From Gammaproteobacteria bacterium (lineage in GTDB: Bacteria; Pseudomonadota; Gammaproteobacteria; Pseudomonadales; Pseudohongiellaceae), in contig JAQWPL010000015.1 of NCBI GenBank assembly GCA_029245395.1, positions 62,001 through 126,000 of the forward strand: a stretch of DNA of 64,000 nt. Reading direction: 5' to 3'. Positions within the stretch are counted from its first letter, which is position 1; each line of letters opens with the position of its first letter. This document shows positions 7,915 to 17,668 of this stretch, one piece after another. Made by a program: the position numbers and the translations under genes. The notes under the pieces are model-generated. The model did not search any database and was not told the DNA's origin. It was given only the letters and a program-made list of their open reading frames with translations.

Positions 7915-9771
7915 ATGAAGGGAATGAAAGAGAAAAGTATAAAGAGTTCATATTTCAACAAGTGTTTTTTTATTTCACTGCTTGTTCTGCAGTCGGGAGT
8001 CATGGCACAGGAAGGCAGTGAGTTGTATGACGCTCGTTGTGCAGCCTGTCATGAGGCCCCTGCCAATGAGGCGGTCCGGGCTCCAGCAAGATCGGAAGTG
8101 GAAAACCTGGCGCCGGAAATTATTTATCGTGCGCTTACCCAGGGTGTAATGCGTATCTCGGCATCAGGTCTCACTAATGGTCAGATGCAGTCAGTGGCCG
8201 AATATCTAACCGGGCGCCCCATGTCGGCACTAAACCTAGAAATGACCAGCAACCTCTGTTCAGAAAATGACTCTATGATAAATCCCGCTCTGGCCCCTGC
8301 ATGGAATGGCTGGGGCGGAGATCATCGCAATAGCCGCGCTGCCCTGAATGAGGGTGTAAACGCTGACAATATCGATAGGTTGCAGCTGAAATGGGCGTTT
8401 GGCCTGCCCGGAGAAGATCAGCCCCGGGCGCAACCGGCAGTCGTCTCTGGTCGCCTGTTTGTCGGCAATAAGGCCGGTGCTATTTACTCTCTGGATGCTA
8501 AAAGTGGTTGTACGTACTGGACATACTTGCCGCGAAACGGTGTCCGCAGTGCTCTGTCTGTAGGCCCTGTGCTCATGCCAGATGGCGGTGACGGTTATGC
8601 CGTGTACTTCCAGGATCTGCGCGGCAATGTCTATGCTGTGAATGCGCAAAATGGTGAAGAGATTTGGGTCTCCCGTGTGGAGAGTCACCCAGGTGTCCGT
8701 GGTACGGGTTCGGTGACCCTGTTTGAAGGCAATCTCTATGTGCCTTCTGCGGGCGTCGTGGAAGAGACAAATTCATCAGGGCCAGACTATCCCTGTTGTA
8801 CTTTCCGTGGCAGCATTTCCAAGGTCAATGCGAATACAGGTGAGATACTCTGGAAAACCTACACCATGGCCGAAGCACAACCGCGCGGTCTCAGTGCTAC
8901 TGGTGTTCAGCTTTATGGTCCGTCAGGGGGTGGCATCTGGAATGCTCCGACTATTGATCCCGACCGGGGCCTGCTCTACACCGCGACAGGAAACGCCTAT
9001 GGCGATCCGGCACCGGTAACTACTGACGCTGTTATAGCCATGGATCTTGGAAGTGGCGATATTGTCTGGGTAAACCAGGCAACTCCTGGTGATGCCTTCA
9101 TCGGTGGATGTGGCAGGCGTAATGACGATGTCAGCAATCCCAATTGCCCGATGGTACTTGGCCCAGATGTGGATTTTTCTGCCTCTCCAATTCTTACTTC
9201 GACAGCTGACGGCAGGGAACTGCTAATAATTCCGCAAAAATCCGGGATGGCCCATGCACTTGATCCGAATAACAACGGTGAAGTGGTTTGGCAATACTAC
9301 GTTGCTCCGGGCAGTGCCTCAGGCGGTTGGTGGGGCATGTCAGTGGCTGATGGTTTGGCCTATGTCGGCGTCGGCGGTTATGGAAACCCTGAATCAGGGG
9401 GTATTCATTCCATCAACATGGCTAGTGGTGAGGGCGTTTGGGTCGCGCCTCCGCAGGACTTGTTATGCCCGCTGGGTCGCGGCTGCCGTGCTACCCAGTC
9501 AGCGGCGGTCACTGCCATTCCTGGTGCGGTATTTTCCGGTTCGGGGGATGGAGGGATGCGTGTTTACAGTGCAACAGATGGTGATGTGTTATGGACTTTT
9601 AACAGCAATACAACCTTTGAAACCATCAATGGCGTGGAAGCTGCCGGGGGATCATTTGACGCCTCCGGACCAGTGGTTGTGGATGGCATGGTGTACATGC
9701 TTTCAGGTAACTGCTGCATCGTAGGCCGACCGGGTAATGTGTTACTGGCTTTCGAAATCGGGCCGGAATGA
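7915..9771 (+). CDS. Cytochrome c-PQQ dehydrogenase (polyvinyl-alcohol-dehydrogenase-like)
   Basis: An exported quinoprotein of about 618 residues. After a signal peptide (ending SGVMAQ) comes a c-type haem domain with CAACH (Cys42, Cys45, His46), then a beta-propeller of PQQ repeats beginning WNGWGGDHRNSRAA and including several blades (GAIYSLDAKSG, GNVYAVNAQNGEEIW, SGDIVWVNQ, GGMRVYSATDGDVLWTFNS). This order and length match polyvinyl alcohol dehydrogenases, which oxidise secondary alcohols in the periplasm and pass electrons to the haem. The substrate here is not known. The frame is open upstream to 7759, but 7915 places the signal peptide correctly; ATG 7888, 7897 and 7924 are alternatives, all preceded by G-rich stretches. 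It converges with the DsbA gene, 25 bp apart. Confidence 0.85.
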   Translation: MKGMKEKSIKSSYFNKCFFISLLVLQSGVMAQEGSELYDARCAACHEAPANEAVRAPARSEVENLAPEIIYRALTQGVMRISASGLTNGQMQSVAEYLTGRPMSALNLEMTSNLCSENDSMINPALAPAWNGWGGDHRNSRAALNEGVNADNIDRLQLKWAFGLPGEDQPRAQPAVVSGRLFVGNKAGAIYSLDAKSGCTYWTYLPRNGVRSALSVGPVLMPDGGDGYAVYFQDLRGNVYAVNAQNGEEIWVSRVESHPGVRGTGSVTLFEGNLYVPSAGVVEETNSSGPDYPCCTFRGSISKVNANTGEILWKTYTMAEAQPRGLSATGVQLYGPSGGGIWNAPTIDPDRGLLYTATGNAYGDPAPVTTDAVIAMDLGSGDIVWVNQATPGDAFIGGCGRRNDDVSNPNCPMVLGPDVDFSASPILTSTADGRELLIIPQKSGMAHALDPNNNGEVVWQYYVAPGSASGGWWGMSVADGLAYVGVGGYGNPESGGIHSINMASGEGVWVAPPQDLLCPLGRGCRATQSAAVTAIPGAVFSGSGDGGMRVYSATDGDVLWTFNSNTTFETINGVEAAGGSFDASGPVVVDGMVYMLSGNCCIVGRPGNVLLAFEIGPE

Positions 9772-9796
9772 ACGTATTGAAATTGGAAAGCAGATA

Positions 9797-10447
9797 TTAA
9801 AAATCAGAGCGCCTTTCATCACGCAAACGCCGAACTACCAAGTTTATGGCAATGTTAAACTCAATGTGGTCAAACACCTTTTCATTGTGAGTAACAATAT
9901 AACGGCCATTCAAAATAACGCTTGGTAGTTTGTCGACACCATAATCACTGCTGCGCAATTGAGCTTGCTGGACAGAAGAGCTTACTTCGTCGGAGTTCCA
10001 GGCAGTATTAAACGTTTCACTATCCACCCCATTGGCCAGAAAAAATTCCCTGATCTGTACTTCTGTTCTTAATGGATTATTTTCTTCATGAATAGCCCGG
10101 AATGCCGCCCGGTGGATTCTGTCTTCGGCGTCTATAGCAATCCCGGTATAGTAAATTCTCGCATGCATGGCCATCAGGTCATTCCATATAGCCGGCGTCC
10201 TGATCATTTTCAGATCACCCCTGACGCCATCGCGCCAATCAGTCATCAAGGGTTCCAAAGTGAAACACTCAGGACAGCCATACCAAAATAGTTCTCGTGT
10301 TTCGATAACATCTTCTGGCGTTTCTGTTGGTATCTGACGGGCTAAAACCTGGTAATGAACACCTTCAACAGATTCCCTTGGCTGAGCAGTAGCGATAGTT
10401 GCAAAGCACGCTATAAGAAGGATTAAAAAGCAGTTTTTTATTTGCAT
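9797..10447 (-). CDS. dsbA: DsbA-like thiol:disulfide interchange protein with a CPEC active site
   Basis: A periplasmic 216-residue DsbA homologue: signal peptide (1 to about 21), thioredoxin fold with an inserted helical domain, active site FWYGCPECFTLEP (Cys58, Cys61) and a cis-proline in KLPSVILNG. E. coli DsbA has CPHC; here the histidine is glutamate. The His helps make DsbA strongly oxidising, so CPEC should be a weaker oxidant; this follows from known DsbA mutants and is inference for this protein. It lies among exported proteins containing haem-binding or paired cysteines and may serve their folding. It is divergent from the ankyrin gene. Confidence 0.85.
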   Translation of the reverse strand: MQIKNCFLILLIACFATIATAQPRESVEGVHYQVLARQIPTETPEDVIETRELFWYGCPECFTLEPLMTDWRDGVRGDLKMIRTPAIWNDLMAMHARIYYTGIAIDAEDRIHRAAFRAIHEENNPLRTEVQIREFFLANGVDSETFNTAWNSDEVSSSVQQAQLRSSDYGVDKLPSVILNGRYIVTHNEKVFDHIEFNIAINLVVRRLRDERRSDF

Positions 10448-10766
10448 GAACAGTTAATTTTTTGACCAAAGTTCAGTCAGTTAATGTAACAGAATCCTTT
10501 TCTCTGACAACCAGCGTTTTAAGGCAACATTAGGGCCGCATTGTTGAGATGGTAATAGGCATTGTTATATAGTGCAAAAGTGACATGTGGTGCTGATTTA
10601 GCGACTTTATGCAGGAATTATGCATTTTTCAGTAAAGGCTGTAGAGACTGAAGGTACTGTAGTAAGTACAACCAGGTGGTACAGTAAGTATCCAGGCATA
10701 TTTCGTGAAGCGCTAAGAGGCAAAAGGCTTCGCAGGTTTTTCCCGGGGAAAGGATTGGAAAATATT
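10448..10766. other. Divergent promoter region between dsbA and the ankyrin gene
   Basis: 319 bases between two divergent genes. I see no gene: an open frame from 10620 continues into the ankyrin protein but encodes a basic stretch before a clear signal peptide. A repeat of the type GGTACTGTAGTAAGTA / GGTACAGTAAGTA lies near 10650-10690. Both promoters must lie here, but no box is clear enough to mark. Confidence 0.4.
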
Positions 10767-12326
10767 ATGAAGAAGATACAGAGCGTCTCCTTGATGATCA
10801 TACTGGCTTGTATGTTGCCAATCATTGGCAGTGCCAATACGGAACTTGCACGTCTGGCAGAAAAGGGTCTGGTGGACCAGGTCAGTGATCTACTTAAGCA
10901 AAATGTTGACGTTAATAGCCGTCTTAATGATGGTAGTACAGCTTTACATTGGGCTGTTTTACGTGACCAGCACGCCGCCGCAGCCATTCTGGTAGAGGCC
11001 GGCGCCGATCCCCTGGCACTGAACCGCAACGGTATTTCTCCTTTGTTCCTTGCTGTCCAAAATGGCAGTGAAAATATTGTTTCATTGCTGCTTGATGCAG
11101 GAGCTGATCCCAACACCTTGTCAGAAAACGGTGAAACTTTATTGATGACGGCATCTCACACCGGCAAACCTGAGGTGGTGAGTTTGCTGCTGCAAAGCGG
11201 TGCTCTGATTGATGCCCGAGATCCAGATTTTAAGCAAACAGCGCTGATGATCGCCGTGCGTGAAGGACATATTGATGTAGTTGAAAGCCTTATTCGCTAT
11301 GGCGCCAAGGTGGATGCACGAACACGTGTAGGCCCTGACATGGTCTTTGTGCCGCCATGTAAAGGTACCGGCTGTGGCTCTGAAGGAGTCGGTATCAACC
11401 GCAGTGGCGTTCCTCATCGAGGAGAACGTTATGATCGGAAAGGGGGGATGACCCCTCTGATGTATGCAGCCCGTGATGGTCTTCCGGAGGCAGCCAGACT
11501 ATTACTGAAAAACGGCGCTGATCTTGAAATTACCGAAGCCAATGAGATTACGCCATTGTTGATGGCTCTATTGAATAACCATCTTCACGTGGCTTACATG
11601 CTTCTGGACTTTGGGGCGCAAGTGAATGTTAAGGATTTTTATGGACGCAGCCCATTGTTCGCTGCAGTGGATTACCGCAATCTGGATATGAACAGTGATC
11701 TGGAAGATGACCCTCAGGACAACAGCGTAGATCGCGAACCCATTCTAGCCATGATCAAGCGTTTGCTGGATGAGGGCGCCGACGTGAATGCTCGCACCAA
11801 GGATTGGCCGCCGGAGAAAAAGTGGCTGTATTCCCTGAACGATGTTTCCTGGGTGGATATGACGGGACAGACTCCGTTTATCCGAGTTTCATTGTCCGGG
11901 GACATTCCCGCCATGAAAATGTTGTTAGAGTATGGTGCAGATCCCCATATCACAACCTATGAAGGCACCACCGCCCTGATGGCAGCCACTGGAGTAAATT
12001 GGACTGTGGCACAGACTTATACTGTTTCCGAAGAGGCCGAGCTGGAAGCGGTGAAAATGAATATTGCTTTGGGTGCGGATGTGAATACCGCCAACTCAAT
12101 GGGCTTAACACCCTTACTTGGTGCAGCCAACCGCGGCTCTAATCACATTATTAGTTACCTGGCATCCATGGGAGCCAAATTGGATGTGGAAGATGCAGTG
12201 GGTCGCACAGCCTTGCGTTGGGCAGAGGGAGTATTTCTTGCTGCAGTAGGTGCCGAGCAGAAACCGGAAACAATTGCGTTGCTCAAAGCTTTGATGGATG
12301 AGGCCGGGATTTCTTATGAACAGTAA
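10767..12326 (+). CDS. Exported ankyrin-repeat protein
   Basis: This protein of about 519 residues has a signal peptide (MKKIQSVSLMIILACMLP..., ending near GSAN), placing it in the periplasm. Then come around ten ankyrin repeats with the usual G-TALHWAV / LL-GADP-pattern, for example DGSTALHWAVLRDQ, NGISPLFLAVQNG and MTPLMYAARDG. A short insert near residue 195 has cysteines (VPPCKGTGCGSEG). Start 10767 is chosen because it gives the signal peptide and has AGGATTGG upstream. The end overlaps the start of the next gene by 11 bp, so the two are translated together. In other bacteria ankyrin proteins sit beside DUF1592/DUF1552 genes, as here; the role is unknown. Confidence 0.88.
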   Translation: MKKIQSVSLMIILACMLPIIGSANTELARLAEKGLVDQVSDLLKQNVDVNSRLNDGSTALHWAVLRDQHAAAAILVEAGADPLALNRNGISPLFLAVQNGSENIVSLLLDAGADPNTLSENGETLLMTASHTGKPEVVSLLLQSGALIDARDPDFKQTALMIAVREGHIDVVESLIRYGAKVDARTRVGPDMVFVPPCKGTGCGSEGVGINRSGVPHRGERYDRKGGMTPLMYAARDGLPEAARLLLKNGADLEITEANEITPLLMALLNNHLHVAYMLLDFGAQVNVKDFYGRSPLFAAVDYRNLDMNSDLEDDPQDNSVDREPILAMIKRLLDEGADVNARTKDWPPEKKWLYSLNDVSWVDMTGQTPFIRVSLSGDIPAMKMLLEYGADPHITTYEGTTALMAATGVNWTVAQTYTVSEEAELEAVKMNIALGADVNTANSMGLTPLLGAANRGSNHIISYLASMGAKLDVEDAVGRTALRWAEGVFLAAVGAEQKPETIALLKALMDEAGISYEQ

Positions 12327-14637
12327 CGCGCCTGGCACATTTCCCAGACTAGCATTGCTAATCAGCCTTACTTGTCCTGCACTGATACAGGCACAGTCTT
12401 CGACCTCGAATGCAGGTATAGATGAAGACCATGTTCAGATGCTCGACCAGTATTGCGTTGAATGCCATAACTTTGATGATTTTGCCGGCGGGATAGCATT
12501 TGATCTGTTGGATACGTCCAACCTTTTGACTGATGCCGAAAGTTGGGAAAAGGTTCTCCTGAAACTGAAAGCAGGCATGATGCCGCCACTGGGAAAGGAT
12601 CGTCCAGGGGCATCTGAAGTAGATAATTTTGTTGCTGACGTCGGGCACTCCATTGATTCTGCCTGGGCGGCTAAACCTAATTCCGGTGCTCCCTTGCTGC
12701 ATCGTATGAACCGTACAGAATACCAGAATGCGATTCGTGACCTGCTGGACCTGCCAATCAACGCAGCTTCTATGTTTCCGGCTGACAATTCCAGTGAAGG
12801 TTTCGACAACATTGCCAGTGCCCTTAGTGTGTCACCAGCATTGATGCAGTCTTATATTTCCGCGGCAAACAAAGTGAGTGGTCTGGCTGTTGGCGATATG
12901 ACTGCCAGCCTAAGAACAGATACATACCGTGCTGATCAACAAGATCAGTCTTCACACCTGGAAGGCAATGCACTTGGAACACGCGGTGGCATCGCCTTTG
13001 AACATGTCTTTCCACTGGATTCAGAGTATGAATTCGCAATCAGCCGGAGCGGTGTCAACGCGGCTTTTTCCCTGGCTCCCGTTGGAATCGAAGACCCTGT
13101 TGAATTAGTTATTGATGGAGAGCGGGTTGGACTGTTTGAGGTGGGGGCGAGGAGTCGTGTAACGCTTTATATCCCGGCGGGCCCGCATACAATTGAAGCT
13201 GCCTTTGTCAAAACCCAGTCCCCCAGAGGGGTAGATGATCTGCATACCGTGTGGTCTGACAGTACTGTAGTGCGTTCTGTTGCTGTAACTGGCCCCCTTG
13301 ATGCAGTCGGTCCTGGTGATACGCCAAGTCGACGCCGAATCTTTTCCTGCACGCCAGTTGATGTTTCGGCAGAAGTGCCATGTGCCCGCCAGATTCTGGA
13401 AGATATTGCCTATCGCGCTTATAGACGACCGGTCACTGATCGCGCCATGGATACATTGATGGCATTTTACCGGGATGGTCGGGAATTACGTGATTTTGAT
13501 ACGGGCATTCAATATGCATTGGCCCGGATTCTGGTCGACCCGTTGTTTGTGTTTCGTTTCGAAGAAGAACCTGAGGGATTAAATGAAGGTGATAATTACT
13601 CGTTAAGTAACTATGAGCTGGCATCTCGCTTGTCCTTTTTTATCTGGAGCAGCATACCGGATGAGGAATTGCTGGCTACTGCACAATCCGGCGAACTGTC
13701 AGATTCTCTTGAGTTGGATGCTCAGATCAAACGCATGTTGCAAGATCCAAAAGCCGATGCCCTGGTTAAAAACTTTGCGGTTTCCTGGTTGTCTTTGCAA
13801 CAGTTGAACACTGTTAATCCAAACTCTACTGATTTTGACGGCAGTCTGCGTGTGGCCATGCGCCGTGAAACTGAGTTATTACTGGAATCAGTGATTCAGG
13901 AAAATCGCCCAATAAAAGAATTGCTGACAACTGATTACACCTTTGTTAACGAACGCCTTGCGAAACATTACGGGATACCCAATATTCGGGGCAGTCATTA
14001 CAGGAAGGTCAATCTGGCAGGAACCGGTCGTCATGGCTTGCTTGGCCACGGCAGTATTCTAACCATTACTTCGGCACCTAATCGCACCTCACCTGTGATT
14101 CGTGGAGCCTGGATCATGGAAAATCTTTTGGGAACTCCACCACCACCGCCACCTCCTGGCGTGGAAATAAACCTGGATGATGCACCAGCTGAAGGCGACC
14201 CTGTAACTTCCCTGAGACAGCGTCTTGAACAACACAGGCAAGATCCTGCCTGTGCGTCTTGCCACAACATGATGGATCCTATCGGTTTTGCCTTGGAGAA
14301 TTTTGATGCTATTGGTAAATACCGTGATCAAACAAATGGGATTCCAGTAAATACTGGCGCTGTATTTTGGGATGGCACAAACTTTGAAGGCCCTGATGAT
14401 TTGTACAATATATTAATGTCACGCAGTGATCTGTTTGTGGAAAACTTTATTGAAAAGCTGATGACCTATGCACTGGGGCGCAAAGTAGAGTATTTCGATA
14501 TGCCGTCAGTCCGGGAAGTAAGCAGAAATGCTGAAAATGAGGAATACCGCTTCAGTGCACTGGTAAAGGAAATAGCTCTGAGTGCAGCTTTTACAAAACG
14601 TACCAAGGCTGAGGCCATGGAGACTGCACAACGGTAA
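12316..14637 (+). CDS. DUF1592-family exported cytochrome-like protein (DUF1587/1592/1588/1585)
   Basis: A 773-residue exported protein. After the signal peptide (ending IQAQ) there is a CVECH haem-type motif near residue 47 with the MPP that follows in such domains (LKAGMMPPLG), then DUF1587 (MNRTEYQNAIRDLLDL), DUF1595 (RQILEDIAYRAYRRPVT), DUF1592 (LSNYELASRLSFFIWSSIPD), DUF1588 with a second haem-type motif CASCHNMMDPIGFALE near residue 646, and DUF1585 at the C-terminus (ENFIEKLMTYALGRKVEY). Such multi-DUF proteins, common in Planctomycetes, are probably c-type cytochromes of unknown role and nearly always pair with a DUF1552 gene, as here. ATG 12316 overlaps the ankyrin gene's stop; an upstream in-frame start at 12298 is less likely. 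Confidence 0.88.
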   Translation: MNSNAPGTFPRLALLISLTCPALIQAQSSTSNAGIDEDHVQMLDQYCVECHNFDDFAGGIAFDLLDTSNLLTDAESWEKVLLKLKAGMMPPLGKDRPGASEVDNFVADVGHSIDSAWAAKPNSGAPLLHRMNRTEYQNAIRDLLDLPINAASMFPADNSSEGFDNIASALSVSPALMQSYISAANKVSGLAVGDMTASLRTDTYRADQQDQSSHLEGNALGTRGGIAFEHVFPLDSEYEFAISRSGVNAAFSLAPVGIEDPVELVIDGERVGLFEVGARSRVTLYIPAGPHTIEAAFVKTQSPRGVDDLHTVWSDSTVVRSVAVTGPLDAVGPGDTPSRRRIFSCTPVDVSAEVPCARQILEDIAYRAYRRPVTDRAMDTLMAFYRDGRELRDFDTGIQYALARILVDPLFVFRFEEEPEGLNEGDNYSLSNYELASRLSFFIWSSIPDEELLATAQSGELSDSLELDAQIKRMLQDPKADALVKNFAVSWLSLQQLNTVNPNSTDFDGSLRVAMRRETELLLESVIQENRPIKELLTTDYTFVNERLAKHYGIPNIRGSHYRKVNLAGTGRHGLLGHGSILTITSAPNRTSPVIRGAWIMENLLGTPPPPPPPGVEINLDDAPAEGDPVTSLRQRLEQHRQDPACASCHNMMDPIGFALENFDAIGKYRDQTNGIPVNTGAVFWDGTNFEGPDDLYNILMSRSDLFVENFIEKLMTYALGRKVEYFDMPSVREVSRNAENEEYRFSALVKEIALSAAFTKRTKAEAMETAQR

Positions 14638-14788
14638 GTTATGTTGTCAGATATTCCGGATGTTAGTATTCATAACAGGCATTTTTTACTATCCTTGAGT
14701 TACAGGGACCAGATTAGTAACAGGAATAGATAGAAATAGGCTGGAAATAGGCAGGAATTGAAAGCAGAGACTGATACAGGAGAAGCAA

Positions 14789-16129
14789 ATGTTTATTACA
14801 AAAAAACATCTGTCACGCCGCACTTTATTACGAGGTGCAGGTACTGCCGTTGCTTTACCCTTACTGGATTCTATGATTCCAGCGCAGACCGCGCTTGCTC
14901 AGACCGCCGCGAGTCCGGCTCCACGCCTGGGGTGTATCTATATTCCTCATGGCGCCACCATGTCTTACTGGACACCTGAGAAGACTGGTAAAGACTTCGA
15001 ATTTACACCGATTCTAAAACCCCTGGAAAGCTACCGTAATCAATTGAATATTATTAGTGGTCTGGCCAATACGCCTGTGGGCCCGGAGGAAGGAGAAGAC
15101 AGCGGTGGCGCCCAGAACCATGAACGTGCTGCAGCGGCTTTTCTGACGGCTGCGCATCCTGTGGCAGGGGACCGGGCCTTTGTAGGTAAGTCTTTCGATC
15201 AGGTTGTAGCAGATGCTCTGGGTCAGGATACCCCACTGCCATCAGTAGAGCTGGCTATTGAACCTTCCAATAATACTTGTGGCGATGTCAATTTCACCTG
15301 CTCCTATCGCAGTACAGTGTCCTGGAAAACACCTACCCTGGGTTTGCCCATGGAAAACAATCCGCAGTTGGTGTTTGAGCGCTTGTTCGGCGATGGCACT
15401 ACTGATGAAGAACGTAAGGAGAGACGGCGCCAATCAGCCAGTCTGCTGGATTCCATTCGCGAGGATGTATCCAGTCTTACTTTGAAATTGCCAAAGGCTG
15501 ACCGTACAAGACTTGATGAATACCTGGAAGAAGTGCGTGAAATCGAGCGCCGGGTGGCGCTGGTAGATGCAAAACTTTCAGAGGAATCCCTGGATGTCCC
15601 GGATGCACCCCGCGGCATTCCAAATGGATTTGAAAGCCATATCAATTTGATGTTCGATCTGCAGGTGCTCGCCTATAAATCTGATATCACCCGTATCTCC
15701 ACACTGATGATGGCAGGAGAGGGTAGCAACACCCGTTTCCCACGCAGTGGTGTCAGTGAGGGTTTCCATAATGCATCACATCATTCCAACGAACAAAAGA
15801 ACAAGGATCAGTTTTCAGTCCTGAATAACTATCATATCAACGTCGTTAAGGGCTTTATCGACAGACTTGCATCCACACCAGATGGTGACGGTAGTCTGCT
15901 GGATCATTCCCTTATTCTATACGGCAGCGGCATGAGTGATGCGAATGAACATAATTTCGATCCACTCCCCATCCTGCTGATGGGCGGTGCAAATGGGCTG
16001 ATTGAAGGTGGAAGGCATCTCGAGTTTGCAGCCCATACACCATTGGCGAATTTGTATCTGGGACTGATGGATAAATTTGGTATCCATCAGGACAGTTTTG
16101 GTAACAGCACAGGTAGGCTGGAAGTCTAA
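14789..16129 (+). CDS. DUF1552 protein with a Tat signal
   Basis: A 446-residue DUF1552 protein. The N-terminus SRRTLLRGAGTAVALPLLDS is a twin-arginine signal (Arg10, Arg11), so it is exported folded, which often means a bound cofactor or metal. The body has the family patterns RLGCIYIPHGATMSYWTPE, LNIISGL and SGMSDANEHNFDPLPILLMGG near the end; the fold resembles the DUF1501/sulfatase-like group. A good ribosome-binding site (CAGGAGAAG) precedes ATG 14789. It follows the DUF1592 gene by 151 bp; that gap has a purine-rich repeat (GAAATAGGC twice) and no terminator. Function is unknown. Confidence 0.9.
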   Translation: MFITKKHLSRRTLLRGAGTAVALPLLDSMIPAQTALAQTAASPAPRLGCIYIPHGATMSYWTPEKTGKDFEFTPILKPLESYRNQLNIISGLANTPVGPEEGEDSGGAQNHERAAAAFLTAAHPVAGDRAFVGKSFDQVVADALGQDTPLPSVELAIEPSNNTCGDVNFTCSYRSTVSWKTPTLGLPMENNPQLVFERLFGDGTTDEERKERRRQSASLLDSIREDVSSLTLKLPKADRTRLDEYLEEVREIERRVALVDAKLSEESLDVPDAPRGIPNGFESHINLMFDLQVLAYKSDITRISTLMMAGEGSNTRFPRSGVSEGFHNASHHSNEQKNKDQFSVLNNYHINVVKGFIDRLASTPDGDGSLLDHSLILYGSGMSDANEHNFDPLPILLMGGANGLIEGGRHLEFAAHTPLANLYLGLMDKFGIHQDSFGNSTGRLEV

Positions 16130-16175
16130 TAACATAGTTAATAATGAAGAGTTTCTTATAAAGAGAGGTCGGAGC

Positions 16176-17051
16176 GTGTTGAATTCTAATCTGTTTATGA
16201 AAGGGCGATCTTTAATCGCCCTTTTTTTCTGCCTTTACATTCCCTGCACCCTAAGTGCCCAGTCTGGACTGCTAATGGAGCATGTCAGCGGTGAAGTCTG
16301 GATGCTCAGTGGCGGGGGCTATGCCAATATCAGCGTGCTTGCTGGCAATGATCGGGCACTGATGGTTGACAGCAAACGACCGGAATTGGCCGAAGAGATT
16401 CGATCCATGGTGCGGGAAATTTCCGGGGGAGATGCCGACTTTCTGATAAATGGTCATGTACATCCTGATCATACTGACGGCAATGAAGGTTTCGGAACAC
16501 GTGGCACCACTATCATTGCCCATGAAGAAGTCAGGCGTGTACTGATGGCTGGTCAGCGAGGTGGCCCTCCAGCTCCGGTTGCTGCAGTTCCGGTTCTCAC
16601 CATCGCGGATGGTGGAAAATTAACCCTGCATTTTGACGGTGAGACTGTCCATGTCATGGATACCCCTGCAGCCCATTCTCTGGGTAACATCATGGTGCAT
16701 TACCAAACCTCCAACGTTATTCACTTGGGCGACCTGTACAGTCCGGAACGCTACCCGGTGATTGCCGGTGGCACGATTGACGGATTTATAGAAGCCAATG
16801 AAATTGCTCTGTCTCTGGCTGATGACAATACTCGATTCATTGCTGGCAATGGTGTGGTTACGGGGCAGGCTGAAGTTCGTGCTTATATCAACATGGTCCA
16901 AATTGTGAAAGGCCGGATGACCGACATGATTTCAGATGGGTTGTCTCAGGAAGACGTTATTGCTGCCAATCCGACGGCTGAATTCGATGCCACCTGGGGT
17001 GACCCTGGACGCTTTCTACCAGCTGCCTATCGGGAGCTATCTGCTAATTGA
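16176..17051 (+). CDS. Exported metallo-beta-lactamase-fold hydrolase
   Basis: A protein of about 291 residues with a signal peptide (SLIALFFCLYIPCTLSAQ) and an MBL-fold domain. The metal motif is NGHVHPDHTDGN (His94, His96, Asp98, His99), with further ligands in DTPAAHSLGN and the Asp of IHLGDLYSPERYP. It resembles the branch of periplasmic MBL proteins around quinoprotein relay/SoxH-type hydrolases; no beta-lactamase activity is implied. GTG 16176 is used because AGAGAGG lies 8-12 bases before it; TTG 16179 and ATG 16197 are alternatives. It follows the DUF1552 gene by 46 bp and ends the exported-protein block. The substrate is unknown. Confidence 0.82.
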   Translation: MLNSNLFMKGRSLIALFFCLYIPCTLSAQSGLLMEHVSGEVWMLSGGGYANISVLAGNDRALMVDSKRPELAEEIRSMVREISGGDADFLINGHVHPDHTDGNEGFGTRGTTIIAHEEVRRVLMAGQRGGPPAPVAAVPVLTIADGGKLTLHFDGETVHVMDTPAAHSLGNIMVHYQTSNVIHLGDLYSPERYPVIAGGTIDGFIEANEIALSLADDNTRFIAGNGVVTGQAEVRAYINMVQIVKGRMTDMISDGLSQEDVIAANPTAEFDATWGDPGRFLPAAYRELSAN

Positions 17052-17068
17052 CAGATGACTGAATCGGC

Positions 17069-17551
17069 TTAACGGTTGTCATGGCGCACAGCACGCTGCT
17101 TGTCGATTTTCCATTCCCTGTCTTTGATGGTGGCACGTTTATCAAATGACTGCTTGCCCGTGGCTAGTGCAATCTGGCATTTCACCAGGTGATTTTTCCA
17201 GTACAGTTTAGTGCACACACAGGTGTTGCCTTTTTGCTGGATGCCGGCAAATATTTTTGCCAGCTCTTTTTTGTGCAGCAGTAACTTTCGGGTTCGGGTT
17301 GGGTCGGCTATCACATGCGTGCTTGCTGTATCCAGCGGAACGATCTGAGCACCTAATAGCCAGGCTTCGCCGTTCTTGATAATCACATGACTATCTACCA
17401 ACTGGACCTTCTTCTCACGCAAGCTTTTCACTTCCCAACCGGACAAGGCAATACCAGCCTCTAACCTGTCACCTATATAGTAATCATGGTTGGCCTTCTT
17501 ATTGACAACAATACTGGTGTCGTCTGCTTTATTTTTACCTGGTTTTGCCAT
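17069..17551 (-). CDS. smpB: SsrA-binding protein SmpB
   Basis: SmpB binds tmRNA and brings it to stalled ribosomes for trans-translation. The 160 residues match the family: [35 protein letters not shown], the [10 protein letters not shown] segment and the basic C-terminal tail [24 protein letters not shown] 17551 gives the standard N-terminus MAKPGKNK; the frame continues upstream to 17617 without family residues. It converges with the MBL gene (17 bp apart) and is divergent from the sodium symporter. The tmRNA gene itself is not in this window. Confidence 0.97.
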   Translation of the reverse strand: MAKPGKNKADDTSIVVNKKANHDYYIGDRLEAGIALSGWEVKSLREKKVQLVDSHVIIKNGEAWLLGAQIVPLDTASTHVIADPTRTRKLLLHKKELAKIFAGIQQKGNTCVCTKLYWKNHLVKCQIALATGKQSFDKRATIKDREWKIDKQRAVRHDNR

Positions 17552-17656
17552 AGTCGGGATTATACAGTGCATAGGACTGTTGGTGACATTCCTGCCTAAG
17601 GCTATGTTCTGGTACACTCGATTCCCGTTATAAAGAATTTTTGCTATGTCTGTAAC

Positions 17657-17664
17657 GGGGGGGG
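17657..17664. repeat. Run of eight G just before a start codon
   Basis: The G tract at 17657-17664 lies 5 bases before ATG 17669. Another ATG at 17646 lies 23 bases before, so adding one G would bring the two into frame. The tract may serve as the ribosome-binding site. Confidence 0.8.
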
Positions 17665-17668
17665 CGCT

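Noticed and set aside
10620-10766. Upstream extension of the ankyrin protein
   Set aside because: The added residues are basic and unlike a signal peptide; a good signal peptide starts at 10767.
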